From NCBI RefSeq assembly GCF_963082655.1, contig NC_081553.1, forward strand, positions 157,023,441 to 157,087,440: 64,000 nucleotides of DNA, in the 5' to 3' direction. The first letter of the stretch is position 1, and each line of letters starts with the position of its first letter. Made by a program: the position numbers and the translations under genes. The stretch comes from Stomoxys calcitrans (taxonomy: Eukaryota > Arthropoda > Insecta > Diptera > Muscidae). The notes beneath the pieces are model-generated. The model was not told the DNA's origin, made no database searches, and saw only the letters and a list, made by a program, of their open reading frames with translations. Shown here piece after piece: positions 44,061 to 55,658 of the stretch.

Positions 44061-47000
44061 TTGTTGTAGCAGTTTAGCAGTTTATTGTGTACTATCTTTC
44101 GTCTGCTTGATTCTGTTGAGTGTCAAGACCCAGGAACTCCGCGACTAAGATGGGGTGCGTCTAAGGGATCTGGGTCTGAGTCGAGTGGGTCTGGCCGGGC
44201 AGTTAAACAGGTGACGTGTATCGTGCGGTCCCTGGTTACAATCGGGACATACATCTTGCACGTCGGCATCAATCCTAGCTCTGTGGGAATTAAGGCGGCT
44301 GCACCTGCCGGAACGTAATTGAGCCAGAACCACTCTGGTTTGCCGGGGGAGGTCGATTTCTTCGGGTGCAATGGGTGGCGGTCGTTCTCCAAGGACTACA
44401 TTCACCCGGTAGCCAATTAACGCGTCTGCTACCGTGTCTGCATGAATGTTGTTCAGACCCGCTTGATATGCCGCTTGATCTAGAGGTTCTCTCTTGTAGC
44501 GTTGGACCTCACGCTCTAGATCGTGTAGATCAACCTTAAGGCTTCTGGGCGGTGGGTATCTATCCACAAGATGATGATTTGGATGATTTCTGCGATAACA
44601 GCCCAGAAGGTATTGCTTAGACAGCATGTAGTTATGTCTTCGCACTGGTAGGATCTTTGTCTGATGGAGGTGGTCCACATGAGAACTAAGGAGACAGCCC
44701 GTCGCAGTTCGGAGGGCGGCATTCTGACAGATCTGAATATTATTCCACTGCGTGTCACAAAGTTGACGTGACCACACTGGCGCTGCATAACTTACCACAG
44801 ACCGGCCAATTGCTTTGTACGTGGTCAACAAGGTTTCTTTGTCTGCACCCCAAGTGCTGCCAGCGAGTGACTTGAGGACCTTGTTTCTACTTTTGACTTT
44901 ATTGCAGATTGCTGTGGCATGTGGGGAGAAAGTGTAGGAGCTGTCAAATGTGACGCCAAGTATTTTGGGACACTTGATGGTCGGAATCATTTCTCCATCG
45001 ACCATCACAGTCAGCTCAGAATTCACCTCACGCGTATTTGTAGTGAACAGTGTGGCTGAAGATTTGGTGGCGGATATCTTCAGATTTCTTGCAGCGAAAT
45101 ATGAGGCAAGCTCGTTGAGGTAGACGTTCAACCTATCGCAGATGTCATCAATGGGTGGGGGGCCTGATGCCATGATCGTACAGTCGTCCGCATATGATAC
45201 GATCTCTATGCCGTCTGGAGGAGGTGGGATGGAGGATAGGTAGAGGTTAAACAGAGCTGGAGATATCACCCCACCTTGGGGAACTCCCTGTTTCACTCTA
45301 CGGTGTTTTGACTTCTTATCCCTGAATTCCACAAATGACTGGCGGCCACACAGATAATTCGCGACCCAAGGTTTCAGGCCTGGCTGGAGGGACGTGTTGG
45401 CGATGTCCTCAAATAATTTGGCATGGCTGACCGTGTCGAATGCCTTCGATAGGTCCAGTGCCACGAGGACCGTCCTATCACATGGCCTGGGTTGATTGAA
45501 GTCACGGCAAATGTGTGTGGTGATGGCATGCAAAGCTGTTGTTGTGCTGTGCAGTCTCCGAAATCTGTGTTGATGCTCGGCGAATGGAAATTCTCCTACG
45601 AGGCTCGGGAGGAGTAATGCCTCAAGCGTCTTTGCCACTGGTGAGAGAAGGGAGATCGGTCTGTACGACTCTCCCAAACTCGGATGCTTACCAGGCTTCA
45701 GTAGCGGGATCACTCTGCCCATTTTCCAGACATCGGGAACTATAAGAGTGTTCAATGACAGGTTAAGGACTGTGGTAAGGTACTCAACTCCAGGTAAATC
45801 CAGATTCTTCAGCATCAATGTAGAGATTCCGTCGGGGCCCAACGCCTTGGAAGGTTTGGCGCCACGGATGACATTCGTAACTTCGCCCACGGTAAATTGT
45901 GATGGCTGTTCATCGGCTCGGAGACCACGAATACGGCGAATGGATCTCCTCCTTGCCCTGTCTCTCTCGGGATGCACAATAAATTGACGTTTGAACAACC
46001 TGGCGCATCTCTTCGGATCAGTCACGGTTAACTCGCCAAAAGTGACTGAGGTCCTGTCGTCCCGTCTACCGGGGTTCGAGAGAGATTTAACAGTGGCCCA
46101 CAATTTGCCTGCACCGGTGCCTAAGTTACATTGCTCCAAGTGTTCCAGCCACAAATTCCGCTTATGTTCGTTGACTACCCTGTTTATTTCCAGATTCAGC
46201 TCGCTGATTCTGGGGTTAGCGGGGTCCATAGCACGAATCCCATCACGCTCGTCTGCGAGTACCACTGCTTGCGCCGGGAAATTGGGTCGCACTTGCGGTA
46301 TTCGACCGGCTGGTATAAAGCGAGCGGCTGCTGCGTTGATGATGTTTTGGAATTTCCTCTCGGCCACAAGCACATCAGAGGGGGGTGGCAGTTCATTGAA
46401 GCGGCGATTGGTATACTCTCTGAAGCCAGTCCAATTGGCCTTCTTGTAATTGATGAACGTCCGGCGCTCAGAGGTTATGAAGTCGGGTGGTCGGTCGATG
46501 GTGAGGATTATGGGGAGGTGGTCTGACCCCAAAGAGATGACGGCTTGCCAGGATACGTCACTCAGGAGATCAGGGGATGCGATTGAGATGTCTGGCGAGC
46601 TGCTGCACCTCCTCGTAATCCTAGTGGGGGCATCCTCATTCACCGTGCAAAACGTGGAGCTATCTATCTGCTATGCCAAAGCTATGCCACGCTGGTCGTT
46701 ACCTATGGGAGAATGCCATGACGAGTGATGTGCATTAAAATCCCCCAGAACCAGACGACTATGGCCAGATAGCAACCCACTAATGTCGGGGCTGTAGGCC
46801 TCGCCATTAATCGGGACACAGCTACCAACCGGCGGTATATACACGTTGTATATCTCTATCTCGGCAGTACCAGACCTGACTGCTACCCCCATACATTCCA
46901 TGTATGGGTCACCAGCGTCAAGCGCAGGCGAGATAGGTCTATACTGCACGGAATGGTGTATAACGAAGGCCAATCCCCCACCTCCATTTCTTGAGCGATC

Positions 47001-47637
47001 CTTACGTAGCACATTGTAGCCGTGACAACTGTGCAAGCTGCAGGTGTTAGTCAGCTTTGTCTCCTGGATCGCTGCGACCGATATGCTCTTCCGACTCATA
47101 AAATCTACAATCTCATCAATCTTGCCTCGCAGTCCATTGCAGTTTAACTGCAGGAACGATACATTTCCCGACACTGGCCTGGCAATAGTAGGGCTAGGGT
47201 GCTGTCGTTGCATAAATTGCCGTACGGGAGAGGTCGGAGGGGTCACATAGTCCGACGACGAGGACGCCGAAGGCGACGACGGCGACGCTTGTGACCCACT
47301 GCTGTCTATGTTCGCACAGCACCTAGCGACATAGCCAGTATGACTATACTCCCGTAGCGAGGTTAGGCCAGAGCAAGAACGGAAATGTACCCACTCCAAG
47401 CACCGGTTACACCTCACCGACACTGACCGATGATGAAGGCGGTTCTGGCAAACGGAACAGAACCAGGGTCCGGGGTTCTTTTCAATCCCGGCACGGACCA
47501 GAAGCATACGGAGAAGGCACTCCGGGATGTGCCTCTCCCATGACGAAAAAAGACGAACACGTACACTGAAACGGCAGCCCTTGCCGATGAAGATTCCATC
47601 GGGTCAATTCGGTGCGTACAACCGGCTGCCATGGGAT
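44061..47637 (-). mobile_element. Family B LINE, left palindrome arm, full length
   Basis: The minus-strand element runs from ATCCCATGGCAGCCGGTTG (at 47637) to CTGCTAAACTGCTACAACAA (at 44061), about 3.58 kb. It is inserted in the mariner with CCA-type microduplication at the ends. It is the mirror of 49366-52944. Confidence 0.9.
44145..47507 (-). pseudogene. Family B LINE ORF, left arm, one nonsense codon
   Basis: The frame is open for 278 codons (2A-like motif, PHD-like finger, first part of the APE endonuclease), then meets one in-frame TAG at about 46671 where the other copies have GAG (LAEQID). It then stays open for 832 codons from 46643 through the rest of APE (SLGSDHLPIILTID), RT (LDLSKAFDTVSHAKLFEDI, KQGVPQGGVISPALFN, SYADDCTIM) and the CPDCNQGPHDTRHLFNCP zinc motif. 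Near the end (about 44170) a small deletion changes the last ~24 residues to RRTPS and a stop. Otherwise it is complete. Confidence 0.88.
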
Positions 47638-47689
47638 TGGCAGTCTGATGGTGCAAGGTCAGGGCTATATGGTGGATGCATCCTGGTGG

Positions 47690-48415
47690 AATATGACACC
47701 TTTACGATTGACCAATTCTGGTCGCTTCTCCTTGATGGCTGTATTCAATTTGTCCAATTGTTGACAGTAAACATTCGAATTAATCGTTTGGTTCCTTGGA
47801 AGCAGCTCAAAATATACCACACCCTTCCAATCGCACCAAACAGACAGCAAAACCTCGTTTGGTGGATATCAGACTTTGAAGTGGTTTGAGCTGGTTCATC
47901 ATGCTTGACCATGATCGTTTTCGACTAACGTTGTTGTAAACAATCCATTTTTCATCTCCAGTTATTATTCGTTTTAAAAACGGATCGAATTCATTGCGTT
48001 TAAGGTGCATATCACAAGCGTTGATTCTTCGGTTTGTTAAATGAATTTCTTTCAATACATGTGGTACCCAAATATCAAGCTTTTTCACCAGTCCAGAACT
48101 TTTTATGTGATAATGAACGTTTGATTTTGGTATATTTAACTTCTCTCCTATCTCACGCTCAGTTACATGACGATCCAATTCGATTAATGCTTTGATTTGG
48201 TCATCATCAACTTCATTTAGCCGACCTGAACGTGGCTCATCTTTAAGTGAAAAATCTCCAGAACGGAATTTGCGAAACCAATTTTGACACTGTCTTCCTT
48301 TTAAGGCTTTATCACCATACACATCTCGTCACTTTTTAGCAACCTGCTCCGCGTTTTTTCCTTTACGGAAATAATAAAGTAAAATATGACGAAAATGCTC
48401 CTTTGTGGGCTCCAT
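47690..48415 (-). pseudogene. Mariner transposase 5' part, left arm
   Basis: The ATG at 48415 begins MEPTKEHFRHILLYYFRKGK. After AEQVAKK comes an in-frame TGA, then a 171-codon frame with the mariner HTH pair (CQNWFRKFRSGDFSLKDEP, EREIGEKLNIPKSNVHYHIK) and the first catalytic Asp in IITGDEKWIVYNN. A frameshift follows near 47830, then VYFELLPRNQTINSNVYCQQ and GVIFHQD. The segment around the second catalytic Asp is partly deleted before the LINE insertion. Not functional. Confidence 0.86.
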
Positions 48416-48450
48416 ATTAAAACAAATGTGAACATTATTTTTTGGGCAAC

Positions 48451-48454
<4 letters not shown>

Positions 48455-48525
<71 letters not shown>

Positions 48526-48540
48526 GTGCCCAAAAAATAA
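48455..48540. repeat. Palindrome centre: (AT)n plus an extra mariner end
   Basis: An AT tract of about 67 bp (to 48521) is followed by TTGGGTGCCCAAAAAATAAT, a near copy of the first 20 bp of the right mariner end that begins immediately after. This 22-bp extra terminus exists only on the right. Confidence 0.85.
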
Positions 48541-48587
48541 TTTGGTTGCCCAAAAAATAATGTTCACATTTGTTTGTTTGTTTTAAT

Positions 48588-49365
48588 ATAGAGCCCACAA
48601 AGGAGCATTTTCGTCATATTTTACTTTATTATTTCCGTAAAGGAAAAAACGCGGAGCAGGTTGCTAAAAAGTGACGAGATGTGTATGGTGATAAAGCCTT
48701 AAAAGGAAGACAGTGTCAAAATTGGTTTCGCAAATTCCGTTCTGGAGATTTTTCACTTAAAGATGAGCCACGTTCAGGTCGGCTAAATGAAGTTGATGAT
48801 GACCAAATCAAAGCATTAATCGAATTGGATCGTCATGTAACTGAGCGTGAGATAGGAGAGAAGTTAAATATACCAAAATCAAACGTTCATTATCACATAA
48901 AAAGTTCTGGACTGGTGAAAAAGCTTGATATTTGGGTACCACATGTATTGAAAGAAATTCATTTAACAAACCGAAGAATCAACGCTTGTGATATGCACCT
49001 TAAACGCAATGAATTCGATCCGTTTTTAAAACGAATAATAACTGGAGATGAAAAATGGATTGTTTACAACAACGTTAGTCGAAAACGATCATGGTCAAGC
49101 ATGATGAACCAGCTCAAACCACTTCAAAGTCTGATATCCACCAAACGAGGTTTTGCTGTCTGTTTGGTGCGATTGGAAGGGTGTGGTATATTTTGAGCTG
49201 CTTCCAAGGAACCAAACGATTAATTCGAATGTTTACTGTCAACAATTGGACAAATTGAATACAGCCATCAAGGAGAAGCGACCAGAATTGGTCAATCGTA
49301 AAGGTGTCATATTCCACCAGGATGCATCCACCATATAGCCCTGACCTTGCACCATCAGACTGCCA
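48588..49365 (+). pseudogene. Mariner transposase 5' part, right arm
   Basis: It has the same structure as the left-arm copy: the 171-codon frame (48681-49196) is identical in sequence, and the premature TGA before it and the frameshift after it are shared. It differs by ATA in place of the ATG start (48588-48590) and by 8 extra bases of TGTT repeat just upstream. The shared defects predate the duplication. Confidence 0.86.
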
Positions 49366-52300
49366 ATCCCATGGCAGCCGGTTGTACGCACCGAATTGAC
49401 CCGATGGAATCTTCATCGGCAAGGGCTGCCGTTTCAGTGTACGTGTTCGTCTTTTTTCGTCATGGGAGAGGCACATCCCGGAGTGCCTTCTCCGTATGCT
49501 TCTGGTCCGTGCCGGGATTGAAAAGAACCCCGGACCCTGGTTCTGTTCCGTTTGCCAGAACCGCCTTCATCATCGGTCAGTGTCGGTGAGGTGTAACCGG
49601 TGCTTGGAGTGGGTACATTTCCGTTCTTGCTCTGGCCTAACCTCGCTACGGGAGTATAGTCATACTGGCTATGTCGCTAGGTGCTGTGCGAACATAGACA
49701 GCAGTGGGTCACAAGCGTCGCCGTCGTCGCCTTCGGCGTCCTCGTCGTCGGACTATGTGACCCCTCCGACCTCTCCCGTACGGCAATTTATGCAACGACA
49801 GCACCCTAGCCCTACTATTGCCAGGCCAGTGTCGGGAAATGTATCGTTCCTGCAGTTAAACTGCAATGGACTGCGAGGCAAGATTGATGAGATTGTAGAT
49901 TTTATGAGTCGGAAGAGCATATCGGTCGCAGCGATCCAGGAGACAAAGCTGACTAACACCTGCAGCTTGCACAGTTGTCACGGCTACAATGTGCTACGTA
50001 AGGATCGCTCAAGGAATGGAGGTGGGGGATTGGCCTTCGTTATACACCATTCCGTGCAGTATAGACCTATCTCGCCTGCGCTTGACGCTAGTGACCCATA
50101 CATGGAATGTATGGGGGTAGCAGTCAGGTCTGGTACTGCCGAGATAGAGATATACAACGTGTATATACCGCCGGTTGGTAGCTGTGTCCCGATTAATGGC
50201 CAGGCCTACAGTCCCGACATTAGTGGGTTGCTATCTGGCCATAGTCGTCTGGTTCTGGGGGATTTTAATGCACATCACTCGTCATGGCATTCTCCCATAG
50301 GTAACGACCAGCGTGGCATAGCTTTGGCAGAGCAGATAGATAGCTCCACGTTTTGCACGGTGAATGAGGATGCCCCCACTAGGATTACGAGGAGGTGCAG
50401 CAGCTCGCCAGACATCTCAATCGCATCCCCTGATCTCCTGAGTGACGTATCCTGGCAAGCCGTCATCTCTTTGGGGTCAGACCACCTCCCCATAATCCTC
50501 ACCATCGACCGACCACCCGACTTCATAACCTCTGAGCGCCGGACGTTCATCAATTACAAGAAGGCCAATTGGACTGGCTTCAGAGAGTATACCAATCGCC
50601 GCTTCAATGAACTGCCACCCCCCTCTGATGTGCTTGTGGCCGAGAGGAAATTCCAAAACATCATCAACGCAGCAGCCGCTCGCTTTATACCAGCCGGTCG
50701 AATACCGCAAGTACGACCCAATTTCCCGGCGCAAGCAGTGGTACTCGCAGACGAGCGTGATGGGATTCGTGCTATGGACCCCGCTAACCCCAGAATCAGC
50801 GAGCTGAATCTGGAAATAAACAGGGTAGTCAACGAACATAAGCGGAATTTGTGGCTGGAACACTTGGAGCAATGTAACTTAGGCACCGGTGCAGGCAAAT
50901 TGTGGGCCACTGTTAAATCTCTCTCGAACCCCGGTAGACGGGACGACAGGACCTCAGTCACTTTTGGCGAGTTAACCGTGACTGATCCGAAGAGATGCGC
51001 CAGGTTGTTCAACCGTCAATTTATTGTGCATCCCGAGAGAGACAGGGCAAGGAGGAGAGCCATTCGCCGTATTCGTGGTCTCCGAGCCGATGAACAGCCA
51101 TCACAATTTACCGTGGGCGAAGTTACGAATGTCATCCGTGGCGCCAAACCTTCCAAGGCGTTGGGCCCCGACGGAATCTCTACATTGAATGCTGAAGAAT
51201 CTGGATTTACCTGGAGTTGAGTACCTTACCACAGTCCTTAACCTGTCATTGAACACTCTTATAGTTCCCGATGTCTGGAAAATGGGCAGAGTGATCCCGC
51301 TACTGAAGCCTGGTAAGCATCCGAGTTTGGGGGAGTCGTACAGACCGATCTCCCTTCTCTCACCAGTGGCAAAGACGCTTGAGGCATTACTCCTCCCGAG
51401 CCTCGTAGGAGAATTTCCATTCGCCGAGCATCAACACAGATTTCGGAGACTGCACAGCACAACAACAGCTTTGCATGCCATCACCACACACATTTGCCGT
51501 GACTTCAATCAACCCAGGCCATGTGATAGGACGGTCCTCGTGGCACTGGACCTATCGAAGGCATTCGACACGGTCAGCCATGCCAAATTATTTGAGGACA
51601 TCGCCAACACGTCCCTCCAGCCAGGCCTGAAACCTTGGGTCGCGAATTATCTGTGTGGCCGCCAGTCATTTGTGGAATTTAGGGATAAGAAGTCAAAACA
51701 CCGTAGAGTGAAACAGGGAGTTCCCCAAGGTGGGGTGATATCTCCAGCTCTGTTTAACCTCTACCTATCCTCCATCCCACCTCCTCCAGACGGCATAGAG
51801 ATCGTATCATATGCGGACGACTGTACGATCATGGCATCAGGCCCCCCACCCATTGATGACATCTGCGATAGGTTGAACGTCTACCTCAACGAGCTTGCCT
51901 CATATTTCGCTGCAAGAAATCTGAAGATATCCGCCACCAAATCATCAGCCACACTGTTCACTACAAATACGCGTGAGGTGAATTCTGAGCTGACTGTGAT
52001 GGTCGATGGAGAAATGATTCCGACCATCAAGTATCCCAAAATACTTGGCGTCACATTTGACAGCTCCTACACTTTCTCCCCACATGCCACAGCAATCTGC
52101 AATAAAGTCAAAAGTAGAAACAAGGTCCTCAAGTCACTCGCTGGCAGCACTTGGGGTGCAGACAAAGAAACCTTGTTGACCACGTACAAAGCAATTGGCC
52201 GGTCTGTGGTAAGTTATGCAGCGCCAGTGTGGTCACGTCAACTTTGTGACACGCAGTGGAATAATATTCAGATCTGTCAGAATGCCGCCCTCCGAACTGC

Positions 52301-52944
52301 GACGGGCTGTCTCCTTAGTTCTCACGTGGACCACCTCCATCAGACAAAGATCCTACCAGTGCGAAGACATAACTACATGCTGTCTAAGCAATACCTTCTG
52401 GGCTGTTATCGCAGAAATCATCCAAATCATCATCTTGTGGATAGATACCCACCGCCCAGAAGCCTTAAGGTTGATCTACACGATCTAGAGCGTGAGGTCC
52501 AACGCTACAAGAGAGAACCTCTAGATCAAGCGGCAAATCAAGCGGGTCTGAACAACATTCATGCAGACACGGTAGCAGACGCGTTAATTGGCTACCGGGT
52601 GAATGTAGTCCTTGGAGAACGACCGCCACCCATTGCACCCGAAGAAATCGACCTCCCCCGGCAAACCAGAGTGGTTCTGGCTCAATTACGTTCCGGCAGA
52701 TGCAGCCGCCTTAATTCCCACAGAGCTAGGATTGATGCCGACGTGCAAGATGTATGTCCCGATTGTAACCAGGGACCGCACGATACACGTCACCTGTTTA
52801 ACTGCCCGGCCAGACCCACTCGACTCAGACCCAGATCCCTGTGGACGCACCCCATCTTAGTCGCGGAGTTCCTGGGTCTTGACACTCAACAGAATCAAGC
52901 AGACGAAAGATAGTACACAATAAACTGCTAAACTGCTACAACAA
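49366..52944 (+). mobile_element. Family B LINE, right palindrome arm, full length
   Basis: It begins ATCCCATGGCAGCCGGTTG and ends with the tail ACTGCTACAACAA. It has a 130-bp 5' untranslated region with a folded GGCAGCC/GGCTGCC stem, one long ORF and a 3' untranslated region of about 30 bp. The (CAA)n tail is characteristic of all family B copies here. Confidence 0.9.
49496..52913 (+). pseudogene. Family B LINE ORF (2A-PHD-APE-RT-zinc), right arm, one frameshift
   Basis: The full product would be about 1,138 aa. Residues 1-14 end in GIEKNPGP, a 2A-like ribosome-skipping motif. Residues 17-64 hold a PHD-like finger (C17, C20, C33, C36, H41, C45, then C63/C64). The APE endonuclease starts near 116 (SFLQLNCNGL, IQETKL with Glu149, LGDFNAH, GSDHLPI). 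RT carries SKAFDT, GVPQGG and SYADDC (near nt 51805), and CPDCNQGPHDTRHLFNC lies near nt 52760. A single extra A at about 51187 shifts the frame just after PDGIST, giving two halves of 574 codons each. There is no RNase H. Clade is uncertain (CR1/Kiri/ingi-like candidates). Confidence 0.9.
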
Positions 52945-53246
52945 CCATTTATTTCGATCTTTGCAGAACTCCTTAAATGGTACAACTTTCGGCAATGAGC
53001 CAATAAAATCGCACTTGGTTCAGTTTTTTGCAGATAAAGGCCAGAAGTTCTATGTGCGTGGAATACTAAATTTGCCAGGAAGATGGCAAAAGGTTATCGA
53101 ACAAAATGGCAATTATATATTTGATTAAAGTTCATTCTAAGTTTTATTAAAAATGCATTTACTTTCTTTTAAAAAATCCGCAATTACTTTTTGGGCAACC
53201 TAAAAATTGCGATCTATAGTTTGTACACAAATTTACATGGACAGAC

Positions 53247-53572
53247 TCTATCTAATCAGTGATTCTGTCGAGCCGATCGGTATACTTATTAATAGGTCTA
53301 TCTCTCTTCCTACTGGTTGTTACAAACAAATGCATTAAGCTATAATACCCTGCGCCATGGCACTAGTGTCGGGTATAAATACAGTTTTGATTTGTATACC
53401 CTCCACCGTAAGATGGGGGGTATACTAATTTCGTCATTCTGATTGTAACTACTCGAAATATTCGTCTGAGACCCTATAAAGTATATATATTCTTGATCGT
53501 CGTGAAATTTTATGTCGATCTAGCCATGTCCGTCCGTCCGTCCGTCCGTCCGTTCGTTCGTCCGTCCGTTCG
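53247..53572. other. 326-bp segment absent from the left arm
   Basis: Homology between the arms breaks at GGACAGAC (53240-53246 with 43755-43761) and resumes at the CGTCCGTTCGTCCG tract. The extra segment includes the head of the 153-bp repeat element (GTATACCCTCCACCGTAAG) and a preceding CTGCGCCATGGCACTAG block. Confidence 0.8.
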
Positions 53573-54925
53573 TCCGTCCGTTCGTCCGTCCGTCTGTCTG
53601 TCTGTCGAAAGCACGCTAACTTCCGAAGAAGTAAAGCTAGCCGCTTGAAATTTTTCACAAATACTTCTTATTAGTGTAGGTCGGTTGGTATTGTAAATGG
53701 GCCATATGGGTCCATGTTTTGATATAGCTGCCATATAAACCGATCTTGGGTCTTGACTTCTTGAGCCTCTAGAGTGCGCAATTATTATCCGATTGGGATG
53801 AAATTTTGCACAACGTGTTTTGCTATGATATCCAACAACTGTGCCAAGTATTGTTCAAATCGGTCAATAGCCTGATATAGCTGCCATATAAACCGATCTT
53901 GGGTCTTGACTTCTTGAACCTCTAGAGTGCGCAATTCTTATCCGATTGGAATGAAATATTTCACGACGTGTTTTGTTAGGATATCCAACAATTGTGCCAA
54001 GTATGGTTCAAATCGGTCCATAACCTGATATAGCTGCCATATAAACCGATCTTTGGATCTTGACTTCTTGAGCCTCTAGAGTGCGCAATTCTAATCCGAT
54101 TGGAATAAAATTTTGCACGACGTGTTTTGTTATGATATCCAACAATTGTTTCAAGTATGGTTCAAATCGGTTCATAACCTTATATAGCTGTCATATAAAC
54201 CGATCTTGGGTCTTGACTTCTTGAGCCTCTAGAGGGCGCAATTCTTATCCAATTTTAATGAATTTTGGCACGTAGTATTTTGTTATGATATCCAACAACT
54301 ATGCCAAATATGGTTCAAATCGGTTCATTACCTGATATAGCTGTCATATAAACAGATGTGGGGACTTGACTTCTTTAGCTTCTAGAGGGCGCAAGTCCTA
54401 TCCGATTTGGCTGAAATTTCGCAAGACGTTTTATATTGTTACTTTCAACAACTATGTCAAGTAAAGTACAAGTCGGTTCATAACCTGATATAGCTGCCAT
54501 ATAAACCGATCTGGGATCTTGACTTCTTGAGCCTCTAGAGGTCGCAATTATTATCCCATTTGCCTGAAATTTTGTACGACAGATCCTCTCATGACTTTCA
54601 ACATACGGGTTTATTATGGTCTGAATCTGTCTATAGCCCGATACAGCTCCCATATAAATCGATCTCTCTATTTTGCTTCTTGAGCCCACAAAGGGCGCAA
54701 TTCTTATTCGAATTGGCTGACATTTTACACAGGTCTCCAACATATAATTTAATTGTGGTCCAAACCGGACCATATCTTTATATCGCTCTAATAGCAGAGC
54801 AAATCTTTTCTTATATCCTTTTTTTTGCCTAAGAAAAGATGCCGGGAAAAGAACTCGACAAATGCAATCCATGGTGGAGGGTATATAAGATTCGGCCCGG
54901 CCGAACTTAGCACGCTTTTACTTGT
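53390..54925 (-). repeat. 153-bp repeat element, complete copy with seven monomers
   Basis: Monomer landmarks (ATAAACCGATC or variant) fall at 53741, 53894, 54047, 54201, 54353, 54507 and 54660, a strikingly even 152-154 bp spacing. The copy is bounded by GTATACCCTCCACCGTAAG at the left and GGTGGAGGGTATATAAGATT followed by CGGCCCGGCCGAAC at the right, so its ends are themselves loosely inverted. There is a (TCCG)n/(TCTG)n tract at 53527-53605. It has no coding capacity; it may be a non-autonomous element of unknown class. Confidence 0.8.
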
Positions 54926-55580
54926 TTTTTTTTGCAAACGGAATGCAATTTCATATTTGCCCATGAATATGGCCTTAACCAGGGTCTAACTTCTCACATA
55001 ACAATGAGTGCTGTCCGATTCAAGTTTAAGCTCAATGTCAAAGGGGGTCTACTTTTTATAACCGAGTGCGACACCTCTTTGTAGAGAAGTTTTTACATGA
55101 CTGCCATACTTACCAGATGGTACAATACCTCACAAATGTCGCCAGCATTAGAAGGGGATAACCACCGCTGAAAAATTTTTCAGATGTTTCCGCCTGTATT
55201 CAAACCCAGGCATTCAGCGTCATATGCGGACACTATAATCTCTGCGCTACAGTGGCCTCCAACGTAATGAGGACTTTTTGGGATAGGCGAATGTGGGAAT
55301 TGACAATTTATTAGCCAGTTGCTTGATAATGGATTCCATTGTCTAAACGAGTCTAAGGGCACCATAACCAACCTAGTTTACTACCCTGCCCTCGTTTATA
55401 TATTCATGTGTGCTCACATACCTGTTTGCCGTACCGGAAACTTCTCCCAACATTTTTCTTCATGCCACCATTATTCTTGTCTTTTCATTTTCAGTTTCGC
55501 TTTTCTTTTACTTTCCATTACTTTTATAATTTATTTTAAATTCTAATAAAATTGCATGAAGTCGTTTTACACCATCCACA
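54926..55580. other. Dispersed repeat and unrecognised spacer
   Basis: Positions 54955-55110 are the inverse of the repeat at 23840-24035 (CAATGTCAAAGGGGGTC, GAGTGCGACACC). From 55180 to 55580 I see no gene or known element. Confidence 0.4.
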
Positions 55581-55600
55581 AACATTTTTTCCAATCCCAT

Positions 55601-55658
55601 GGCAGCCGGTTGTACGCACCGGATTGACCCGATGGAATCTTCATCGGCAAGGGCTGCC
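55601..55658 (+). other. Folded 5' RNA structure of LINE B
   Basis: GGCAGCC (55601-55607) pairs perfectly with GGCTGCC (55652-55658). Inside, CCGATG (55629-55634) pairs with CATCGG (55642-55647) around a 7-nt loop. Both stems persist in the short derivative at 15792 although its loop bases differ. The layout is reminiscent of the P1 and P3 stems of HDV-like ribozymes found at some LINE 5' ends, but no P4 or catalytic C could be assigned. Confidence 0.6.

Larger units (their letters stand above)
43801..48454 (-). mobile_element. Mariner element, left arm, split by LINE B
   Basis: The mariner occupies 43801-44060 and 47638-48454. The outer end is GGTTGCCCAAAAAGTAATTG preceded by TA. The inner end is the complement of GGTTGCCCAAAAAATAATGT. 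Family B LINE lies at 44061-47637 inside it. The outer piece encodes on the minus strand the transposase C-terminus (FADKGQKFYVRGILNLPGRW). Confidence 0.88.
48541..53200 (+). mobile_element. Mariner element, right arm, split by LINE B
   Basis: The mariner occupies 48541-49365 and 52945-53200, running TTGGTTGCCCAAAAAATAAT to CTTTTTGGGCAACC followed by TA. The joined flanks of the LINE read CACCATCAGACTGCCA then TTTATTTCGATC, an uninterrupted mariner PSDxHLFRSL coding stretch, which shows precisely where the LINE entered. Confidence 0.88.

Noticed and set aside
49347..49589. 80-codon frame overlapping the start of LINE B's ORF
   Set aside because: It exists in all copies, but only because the copies are nearly identical; it has no recognisable domain. 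Kept as a possibility only.
53690..54700. Regularly spaced repeats resembling a CRISPR array
   Set aside because: Monomers are 153 bp, contiguous and eukaryotic, with no unique spacers.
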